From an uncultured Eubacteriales bacterium (GTDB lineage: Bacteria > Bacillota > Clostridia > Oscillospirales > Acutalibacteraceae), in assembly GCA_910580045.1 (NCBI GenBank), contig CAJTXF010000049.1:7384-19331 (forward strand): a stretch of 11,948 nt of DNA, written 5' to 3'. The notes under the pieces are model-generated. The model saw nothing but the letters and a program-made list of their open reading frames with translations, had not been told where the DNA came from and searched no databases. The translations under genes were made by a program, and so were the position numbers. Of this stretch, positions 6,640 to 11,948 are shown piece after piece. Every line of letters starts with the position of its first letter. The first letter of the stretch is position 1.

Positions 6640-8997
6640 ATGGAAATAAGCAAACTGAGACAGAGCTGTATGAACCTTTTGGAGCAGCTGCGGGGCGAGC
6701 CGGCCCGCAGGGCAGCGGTGCTGATGGGCAGCTTTTTGGCCGGGATGGCGGCGGCACGGGGGCTGGTGTTCGGCAAATACGCGCCCTTTGGGGTGGCGGT
6801 GGCAGCGGCAGCGCCCCGGGGCGGCCTGTGGGCCGGGGCACTGGGGGCGTTTTTGGGATACCTGCTGCCCTCCCCAGCATATGTGCCTGTGCGGTACACA
6901 GCGGCACTGGTGGCGGTCACAGCCATCCGCTGGTCTTTGGCAGAGCTGAAAACAGTCAGCGGGCACCCGCTGTTCTCTCCGTCAGCAGCCTTTCTTCCCC
7001 TGCTGCTGACAGGCATGACCATGGTGTTTTTGCAGGGCTCTGTGAACTATACCGCGGCCCTGTATGTGGCTGAATCCTTCTTGGGGGCAGGCAGCGCTTA
7101 CTTTCTGCGGCGGACAGCCAATCTGCTCTCCGGCCTGACTGGGGACGGCAGGCCCCGCACCGCTGCCCTCTCCGGAAGATATGAGAGCGGCGATATGGCA
7201 GCCCTTACAGTGAGCCTGGGGGTGTTTCTGCTGGCCTTCTCAGGGGTAAGCCTTTTTGGGGTCTCCCTGGGCCGGGTGCTGATGATTATTCTGGTGCTGT
7301 ACTGCGCCCGGGCGGCGGGTATCTCTGGGGGCGCTGTGGCCGGGGTGGCGGCGGGAGGCATCCAGGGGCTCTCCACAGCAGGGCTCTCCTATCTGTCCGG
7401 CGCCTACGGCCTGGGAGGGCTGATGGCCGGGGTGTTCGCCCCCATGGGGAAGGTGGCGGGCGCGGCGGCGTTCATTATCTCCCATGGCATTGCCTCCCTG
7501 CAGGTGGGGGCAGGCAGCGGGCAGATTCTCACTGGGGCCATCGAGGTGGCGGTGGCCACTCTGGTGTATATGTTCCTGCCCAAAAGCCGCCGCCTCAGCG
7601 AGCTGTTTGGCCTGCGGGGGGACAGCCTCAGCGGCGGGGCCCTGCGGGGGAATATTGTGATGCGGCTGAAATATGCTGCCCAGGCCCTGTCCAATGTGTC
7701 CGCCTCTGTGGAGGAGATTTCCCAAAAGCTCAGCGTGGTCTGCGCCCCCAACCTGCGGGGGGTGTACGACAAATCTACCTCTACCATCTGCGCTGGGTGC
7801 GGCATGAGCACAGTCTGCTGGCGCAAGTATAAGGAGCAGACCCTGGAGAATTTCGCCCAGCTCTCGGGCCCCCTCAAGGAAAAGGAGAAGCTGGAGACCT
7901 GCGACTTTACCAAGGAGTTCGCGGACCGCTGCTGCCGGGCTGGGGAGATGCGGGACGAACTGAACAAGAACTACGCCAGGTACTTAATGAAAGAGGCAGC
8001 AGAGCTGCGGGCCGCCCAAGTGCGGGAGGTGGTGGAGGCCCACTTCCGCACCACAGCAGGGATTCTGGACGAAATGGCCGGGGAGTTCGCCCAGTATCAG
8101 CGCTTTGACGAGGAGGCTGCCCAGCGGGTGGCAGTGGTGCTGCGGGACAGCGGGGTGACCCCCATTGAGGTCTGCTGCCGGGTGGACAAGTTTGAGCGCA
8201 TGACCGTGGAGGCGGAGATTGGCCGGGAGCGCCAGAAGCGGCTGAACCGGGCGGCCTTTACCCGAGAGGTGTCCAACGCCTGCGGCAGGATTTTCTCGCC
8301 TCCCTGCGTCAGCGCCGGAGAGGAGCGCTGCCGCATCCAGATGTGCCAACGCCCCTTGCTGGACGTGGGCCGGGGCTTCTCTCAGCTCAGCGCTGGGGGC
8401 GGGGCTTTCTGCGGAGACAGCACCAATGTGTTCTATGACGGCTGTGGCCGGCTGATTGCCGTGCTCAGCGACGGCATGGGCACTGGGGGCCGGGCAGCTG
8501 TGGACGGGGCCATGACCTCAGCCATGGCAGAGAGCCTGCTGAAGGCGGGCGTAGGCTTTGACAGTATGCTGGAAACCGTGAACTCAGCCCTGATTGCCAA
8601 GTCCGGGGACGAGTCTTTGGCCACTATGGACGTGGTGTGTCTGGATTTGTTCACCGGGAAAACAGAATTCCGCAAGGCTGGGGCAGCCTGTACTGTGCTG
8701 CGCCGGGGCAGGCGCAGCGAGGTGATAGAGGCTTCCAGCGTGCCGGTGGGCATTATGCCCGGGGTAGAGTTTGCCACCAGCCGCCGGGATTTGTCCCCCG
8801 GGGACTTGATTCTCATGGTGTCAGACGGGGTGGTGGCCACGGGCAGCGAGTGGCTGGTGGATATGGCCGCAGCCTGGGACGAGGACGAGAATCCCAACCT
8901 TTTGGCCCAGCGGGTGACAGAGGAGGCGAAAAAGCGCCGCAGTGACGGCCATGAGGATGATATCACAGCGCTGGTCTTAATTGTTCATTCCGCGTGA
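6640..8997 (+). CDS. spoIIE: Stage II sporulation protein E, membrane PP2C-type serine phosphatase
   Basis: SpoIIE sits at the asymmetric division septum and dephosphorylates the anti-anti-sigma factor SpoIIAA, which releases sigma-F in the forespore. The predicted protein is 785 residues (Bacillus subtilis: 827). An N-terminal region to about residue 325 is almost entirely hydrophobic helices. A regulatory middle region follows, with a cysteine cluster C384-x2-C387-x5-C393-W394 and C431/C432. A helical stretch (about 435-485) leads to the C-terminal PP2C domain. Metal-binding aspartates lie in LSDGMGTGG (D611), MVSDGVV (D729) and HEDDITALVL (D774). GVEFATSRRDLSPGDLILMVSDG is typical of the family. 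The stop is 15 bases from that of the convergent sigK gene. The usual hpt/tilS/ftsH neighbours of spoIIE are not seen downstream. Confidence 0.95.
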   Translation: MEISKLRQSCMNLLEQLRGEPARRAAVLMGSFLAGMAAARGLVFGKYAPFGVAVAAAAPRGGLWAGALGAFLGYLLPSPAYVPVRYTAALVAVTAIRWSLAELKTVSGHPLFSPSAAFLPLLLTGMTMVFLQGSVNYTAALYVAESFLGAGSAYFLRRTANLLSGLTGDGRPRTAALSGRYESGDMAALTVSLGVFLLAFSGVSLFGVSLGRVLMIILVLYCARAAGISGGAVAGVAAGGIQGLSTAGLSYLSGAYGLGGLMAGVFAPMGKVAGAAAFIISHGIASLQVGAGSGQILTGAIEVAVATLVYMFLPKSRRLSELFGLRGDSLSGGALRGNIVMRLKYAAQALSNVSASVEEISQKLSVVCAPNLRGVYDKSTSTICAGCGMSTVCWRKYKEQTLENFAQLSGPLKEKEKLETCDFTKEFADRCCRAGEMRDELNKNYARYLMKEAAELRAAQVREVVEAHFRTTAGILDEMAGEFAQYQRFDEEAAQRVAVVLRDSGVTPIEVCCRVDKFERMTVEAEIGRERQKRLNRAAFTREVSNACGRIFSPPCVSAGEERCRIQMCQRPLLDVGRGFSQLSAGGGAFCGDSTNVFYDGCGRLIAVLSDGMGTGGRAAVDGAMTSAMAESLLKAGVGFDSMLETVNSALIAKSGDESLATMDVVCLDLFTGKTEFRKAGAACTVLRRGRRSEVIEASSVPVGIMPGVEFATSRRDLSPGDLILMVSDGVVATGSEWLVDMAAAWDEDENPNLLAQRVTEEAKKRRSDGHEDDITALVLIVHSA

Positions 8998-9006
8998 CCA
9001 GTGTGA

Positions 9007-9021
9007 CCAGCGTTACGCTGG
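9007..9021. repeat. Short hairpin between the convergent spoIIE and sigK ends
   Basis: CCAGCG and CGCTGG form a 6-bp stem around TTA, which is the sigK stop codon read on the plus strand. GTGACCA is repeated at 8994-9000 and 9003-9009. There is no T run on either side, so it is a poor terminator. It is the only structure at the junction. Confidence 0.35.
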
Positions 9022-9696
9022 GAACATGGCCCGAAGTTTTTCCAGGGCCCGCTTCTCAATGCGGGAGATGTAGGAGCGGGAAATGCCCAGACGCTTGGCA
9101 ACCTCCCGCTGGGGCATGGGCTTGTAACCCCCCAGGCCATAGCGCATACAGATGACACTGCGCTCCCGGGGCTCCAGGGCAGGGAGGAAGTCATAGAGCT
9201 GGCGGCTCTTAATGCGGATGTCGATGTCGTCAATCACCGTGTCGTCCACAGCCATGGTGTCCATCAAAGTCAGGGCATTGCCGTCCTTGTCAGAGTCAAT
9301 GGGCTCGTTGATGGAGACATCCTGGGCGGATTTCTTCCCGGCGCGGAAGTGCATGAGGATTTCATTTTCAATACACTTAGAAGCATAGCTGGACAGCCGT
9401 ATCCCCTTGCCGGCATCGAAGCTGTCCACAGCTTTGATAAGCCCGATGGTGCCAATGGAAATCAAATCGTCCTGGTCGCCGCCGGTAACGTAATATTTTT
9501 TTACAATATGTGCCACCAGGCGCAGGTTGTGCTCAATGAGCTCCCTGCGGGCATCCGGGCTGCCCTGAGCCAGCTCTGAGAGGGCCTTTTTCTCCTGGGC
9601 TGCGGAGAGCGCCCGGGGAAAGCTGCCGCTGCCGGTCACATGGAGCATCAGGTACAGTACATGGGAGAACAAATCCAACAGGTTGGATAAGAACAT
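9013..9696 (-). CDS. sigK: Sporulation sigma factor SigK precursor (pro-sigma-K), uninterrupted
   Basis: Sigma-K is the late mother-cell sigma factor that directs coat and cortex genes. The 227-residue product keeps SigK-type motifs: EHNLRLVAHIVKKY, DLISIGTIGLIKAVDSFD, YASKCIENEILMHFRA and the C-terminal helix-turn-helix REVAKRLGISRSYISRIEKRAL. NLRLVAHIV and FPRALS fit SigK better than SigE. The first ~20 residues are hydrophobic (FLSNLLDLFSHVLYLMLHV), a pro-sequence of the kind removed by SpoIVFB. The gene is continuous, with no skin-type insertion. ATG 9696 is chosen because AAAGGG (9706-9711) is nine bases upstream; the ATG at 9705 abuts that site but would give an N-terminus MVT, like the Bacillus protein. 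Convergent with spoIIE. It is expected to be driven by sigma-E, but no clear promoter is seen. Confidence 0.93.
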   Translation of the reverse strand: MFLSNLLDLFSHVLYLMLHVTGSGSFPRALSAAQEKKALSELAQGSPDARRELIEHNLRLVAHIVKKYYVTGGDQDDLISIGTIGLIKAVDSFDAGKGIRLSSYASKCIENEILMHFRAGKKSAQDVSINEPIDSDKDGNALTLMDTMAVDDTVIDDIDIRIKSRQLYDFLPALEPRERSVICMRYGLGGYKPMPQREVAKRLGISRSYISRIEKRALEKLRAMFPA

Positions 9697-9705
9697 GGTT
9701 ACCAT

Positions 9706-9711
9706 CCCTTT
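9706..9711 (-). promoter_or_regulatory. sigK: Shine-Dalgarno site of sigK
   Basis: AAAGGG on the minus strand touches the first possible ATG (9705) with no spacer but is nine bases from the ATG at 9696. It therefore argues for the shorter, 227-residue form. Both starts give the same pro-sequence except for the leading MVT. Confidence 0.55.
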
Positions 9712-9857
9712 CAGTCAGTAGAATGGTAAATGATATGATGGATTTCTCCAAAAACTGCACGTCCAAGGAGGGGGACAGAAAAGAAGCTGGGCAGAGAACC
9801 GGGACAGCCCATGAGGGTGCATCCTTCTTTGCGGGGAAAATTTTGGCGTGCTGTATG

Positions 9858-9910
9858 GAGAGCGTGTTCACATAAGCGCCCGAATCCAAACTCAGCTTAT
9901 GTGAGCTCTC
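9858..9910. repeat. Large stem-loop upstream of sigK
   Basis: TCACATAAGC (9868-9877) pairs perfectly with GCTTATGTGA (9895-9904). After a four-base bulge (9864-9867) the stem continues as GAGAGC (9858-9863) with GCTCTC (9905-9910), making 16 pairs around a 17-base loop. It is followed by no T run. On the minus strand a CATACAGC (9857-9850), close to the sigma-E -10 consensus CATACANT, sits right at its downstream edge, but no matching -35 ATA is present at 16-18 bases. It may be an operator or leader structure for sigK. The remaining sequence 9712-9849 shows no gene. Confidence 0.5.
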
Positions 9911-9949
9911 TCCAGCGTAAGGAGCATGAAACATTAAAGGAGAAAAGAG

Positions 9950-9998
9950 AATCCCCGGAGAGGGATGCTCTCCTGAAAGCATTTCTCTCCGGGGGATT
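9950..9998 (-). terminator. Intrinsic terminator of the ABC transporter gene
   Basis: AATCCCCGGAGAG (9950-9962) pairs with CTCTCCGGGGGATT (9985-9998) with one bulged G. An inner stem ATGCT (9965-9969) with AGCAT (9978-9982) extends the hairpin. On the minus strand it is followed by CTCTTTTCTCCTTT and lies 30 bases after the transporter stop, so it is best read as that gene's terminator. On the plus strand TTTCATTTTAT follows, so it may work in both directions and could stop spoIIE read-through. Confidence 0.75.
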
Positions 9999-10009
9999 TC
10001 ATTTTATCA

Positions 10010-10029
10010 GAGGAATACCGGTATTCCTC
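10010..10029. repeat. 20-bp perfect palindrome overlapping the transporter stop codon
   Basis: GAGGAATACC followed by its exact complement, with no spacer, covers 10010-10029. It includes two of the three bases of the TGA stop (10028-10030) of the minus-strand transporter gene. It has no T run. It could be a protein-binding site or the upper part of the transcript 3' end ahead of the terminator. Confidence 0.6.
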
Positions 10030-11806
10030 AGCTGAACTGGGAATTGTACAGGCTGGCGTAGAAGCCGCCCTGCTCCAGCAGGGCTGGGTGGGTGCCCTGC
10101 TCTACAATATCCCCGTCCCGCACCACCAAAATATTGTCTGCATTCTGGATGGTGGACAGCCGGTGGGCAATCACAAAGCAGGTCTTATTTTTCATCAGCG
10201 TGCGCATGGCGGCCTGAATCTGCTGCTCAGTACGGGTATCCACATTAGAGGTGGCCTCGTCCAGAATCAGCATTTTTGCGTCCAGAAGCATGGCCCGGGC
10301 AATGGTCAAAAGCTGCTTCTGGCCCTGGGAGATGTTGACCCCGTTCTCGTCCAGAATGGTGTCATAGCCCTCAGGCAGGGACATGATGTACCGGTGGATG
10401 CGGGCCGCCTTTGCCGCGGCCTCCACGTCAGCACGGGTGGCGCCCTGTTTGCCATAGGCCAGGTTCTCATAGATGGTGCCTGTAAACAGCCAGGTATCCT
10501 GCAGCACCATGGCGTAAGAGCGCCGCAGGCTCCTGCGGGTAATGCTCCGGATGTCCTGGCTGTCCAGGGTGATGCAGCCCTGGTCCGGGTCATAGAAGCG
10601 CATGAGCAGGTTGATGAGGGTGGTCTTGCCAGCGCCTGTGGGGCCAACAATGGCGGTAAGCTGGCCGGGAGCCGCGTGCAAATCCAGATTGTGGATAATG
10701 GTCTTGTCCGGCTCATAGCCAAAGCTGATGTGCTCCATGCGCACATCCCCCTCCACATGGGAAAGCTCAGCCGCGTCCAGGGCATCCTCAGGCTCAGTGG
10801 GCTGGTCCATCAAATCAAAGACCCGCTCCGCCGCGGCACAGGCAGACTGGAGCTCGCTGACAATATTGGCCATCTCGTTGATAGGCCCGGAGAAGCGGCG
10901 GGAGTACAGCACAAAGCTGGACAAATCGCCGATGGAAATGCGTCCCAAGAGGAATAACAGAGCCCCAAACACGCTGATAAAGGCCAGGGACAGGTTGTTG
11001 ATAAAGTTCACGGAAGGCCCGGTCATGGCTCCGTAGTAGTCCGCATTGTAGTAGGCGTCCACAGCGGCCTGGTTCTTCTTGTCGAACCGGGCGGTCTGGG
11101 TGGCCTCCTGGTGATAGGCCTTGGTTGTCTTCTGGCCGCTGATAATCTCCTCCACAAAGCCGTTGAGCTCCCCCAGCATCACAGAGCGCTTGTGGAACAG
11201 GGGGCGCACCTTTTTGATCATATACCGGGTGAACAGCACGGAGAGAGGGATGGTCACCGCGAACACCAGCACCAGCATGGGGGAGATAGCAATCATCATT
11301 GCCAGGGAGCCCACCACAGTAATGGCACTGGCCGCAATCTGCAGAAGGTCATTGGACAGGGAGGCGTTGACTGTGTCAATGTCATAGGACAGATGGCTGA
11401 CAATGTCCCCGGTCTGGTGCTGGTCAAAGTAGCGCACAGGGAGGAGGGTGAGCCGGTCGAAGACCTGCTGGCGCATCTGGAAGACAATGCGCTGGCTCAG
11501 GCGAATCATCAGGATGGAGAGTATGTAAGAGAGAGCGGAAGAGGCGGCGTAAAAGACTACCATAAGGCCGCAGTAGAAGAAGACGGAGGGGAAGTCCACG
11601 CCGCCTTTTGTGAGGCCGATGGCGTCAATGGCCCGGCCGGAGAGATAGGGGCCCAGGAGGGCCAGGAGGTTGCTGCCAATGGTGAGAAGGACGGCAGCAA
11701 AAGCCATCCACTTGTGGGCGTAGATGTAGGACCAGAGCCGGAGAAGGACTTTGCGCCGGTCGCGGGGTTTTTCGATAGGGCCGCGGGGCATAAAGCGTGG
11801 GGGCAT
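10028..11806 (-). CDS. ABC exporter half-transporter, TM288-like subunit
   Basis: This 592-residue fused permease/ATPase has six expected TM helices in about residues 25-320 and a nucleotide-binding domain from about 350. The ATPase motifs are Walker A GPTGAGKTT (K394), signature ISQGQ (residues 492-496), Walker B MLILDEATS with catalytic E517, and the switch histidine in IAHRLST. The signature departs from LSGGQ as in the TM288 subunit of heterodimeric exporters, where one ATP site is degenerate and the partner carries the canonical signature. A heterodimer with a TM287-like partner is therefore inferred. No partner is in the window; it may lie to the right, upstream of this gene. The start at 11806 is supported by AAGGAGG seven bases upstream; the frame is open to the window edge but that part does not look like protein. 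The substrate (drug, lipid or peptide) cannot be told. Confidence 0.92.
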   Translation of the reverse strand: MPPRFMPRGPIEKPRDRRKVLLRLWSYIYAHKWMAFAAVLLTIGSNLLALLGPYLSGRAIDAIGLTKGGVDFPSVFFYCGLMVVFYAASSALSYILSILMIRLSQRIVFQMRQQVFDRLTLLPVRYFDQHQTGDIVSHLSYDIDTVNASLSNDLLQIAASAITVVGSLAMMIAISPMLVLVFAVTIPLSVLFTRYMIKKVRPLFHKRSVMLGELNGFVEEIISGQKTTKAYHQEATQTARFDKKNQAAVDAYYNADYYGAMTGPSVNFINNLSLAFISVFGALLFLLGRISIGDLSSFVLYSRRFSGPINEMANIVSELQSACAAAERVFDLMDQPTEPEDALDAAELSHVEGDVRMEHISFGYEPDKTIIHNLDLHAAPGQLTAIVGPTGAGKTTLINLLMRFYDPDQGCITLDSQDIRSITRRSLRRSYAMVLQDTWLFTGTIYENLAYGKQGATRADVEAAAKAARIHRYIMSLPEGYDTILDENGVNISQGQKQLLTIARAMLLDAKMLILDEATSNVDTRTEQQIQAAMRTLMKNKTCFVIAHRLSTIQNADNILVVRDGDIVEQGTHPALLEQGGFYASLYNSQFS

Positions 11807-11813
11807 GGAAATT

Positions 11814-11820
11814 CCTCCTT
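11814..11820 (-). promoter_or_regulatory. Shine-Dalgarno site that sets the ABC transporter start
   Basis: AAGGAGG on the minus strand, seven bases before ATG 11806, is a perfect ribosome site. The open frame upstream of it (11807-11947) encodes residues unlike any transporter N-terminus. No confident promoter was found between this site and the window edge. Confidence 0.85.
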
Positions 11821-11930
11821 GGTGGAATATAGTAGAGCGTAGGATAGAGCAAGCGAAGCCTAACGGCACGAGGCAGTTGCTTTCGCCAAGAAGACGGCTA
11901 AAGCCGGATTGCGCGGTCCAGGGGGTGAGC

Positions 11931-11947
11931 GTGTGCCAGTGGCACAC
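11931..11947. repeat. 17-base inverted repeat at the window edge
   Basis: GTGTGCCA, one G, then TGGCACAC forms a near-contiguous dyad. It lies about 125 bases upstream of the transporter start and could be an operator or part of a structure cut by the window end. No gene is visible in 11821-11948. Confidence 0.4.
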
Positions 11948-11948
11948 A

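Noticed and set aside
9721..9828. Possible 35-codon leader peptide in front of sigK (minus strand, starting at a CAT near 9828)
   Set aside because: The purine-rich AAGAAGG abuts its ATG with no spacer, and the composition is not protein-like.
9533..9982. 149-residue minus-strand ORF overlapping the sigK start
   Set aside because: It overlaps sigK in another frame and runs through the stem-loop; sigK is clearly the real gene.
10088..11842. Long plus-strand ORFs antisense to the ABC transporter
   Set aside because: They mirror a strongly conserved coding strand; their His- and Gly-rich composition is typical of antisense frames in GC-rich DNA.
11822..11855. TATATT on the minus strand as a -10 box of the ABC transporter
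   Set aside because: No -35 box at proper spacing, and the start would fall on the ribosome site.
1..11948. CRISPR array, tRNA, rRNA, insertion sequence or prophage
   Set aside because: No regularly spaced repeats, no cloverleaf or rRNA-like stretches, and no transposase or integrase motifs were seen on either strand.

Overview
The window looks like a chromosomal segment from a GC-rich, endospore-forming member of the Clostridia, probably an Oscillospiraceae-type gut bacterium. The evidence is two sporulation-specific proteins, SpoIIE and a pro-SigK-like sigma factor. The low-GC-Firmicutes style of Shine-Dalgarno sites (AAGGAGG) and the Firmicutes-type ECF sigma, two-component and HtrA genes agree, combined with high GC in third codon positions. 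The genus assignment is inference. I see no mobile element, phage, CRISPR array, tRNA or rRNA.

Layout, left to right. (1) 41-4016, plus strand: a tightly packed three-gene operon of an OmpR/PhoB-type response regulator, a membrane sensor histidine kinase and a membrane-anchored HtrA-type serine protease with a PDZ domain. This resembles an envelope-stress module, in which the kinase/regulator pair could control the co-transcribed protease. (2) 4017-4354: a gene-free stretch with a long imperfect inverted repeat around a perfect 22-bp palindrome, an intrinsic terminator, and an ECF-type promoter wrapped in an inverted repeat. (3) 4355-6336, plus strand: an ECF sigma factor translationally coupled (ATGA) to a single-pass membrane protein that is probably its anti-sigma factor. 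The pair ends in a strong 14-bp-stem terminator. (4) 6337-8997, plus strand: an intergenic region with a TATAAT box and possible Spo0A features, then spoIIE, the membrane PP2C-type phosphatase that activates sigma-F. (5) 9013-9696, minus strand: an intact, uninterrupted sigK-like gene with a hydrophobic pro-sequence, converging on spoIIE with only 15 bases between the two genes. (6) 9697-10027: a gene-free region with a large stem-loop near the expected sigK promoter, a terminator for the right-hand gene, and a 20-bp perfect palindrome. (7) 10028-11806, minus strand: an ABC exporter half-transporter resembling the TM288 subunit of heterodimeric exporters, with a non-canonical signature motif. 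No partner gene is in the window.

How the genes work together: the left half holds two independent membrane-to-transcription signalling modules, a two-component system with HtrA and an ECF sigma with a membrane anti-sigma. The centre places an early sporulation gene (spoIIE) tail-to-tail with a late mother-cell sigma gene (sigK). I found no single convincing novel system. The most unusual signals are the structured intergenic DNAs, the ECF-associated membrane protein with its large external domain, and the low-complexity tails that meet at the kinase/protease junction.
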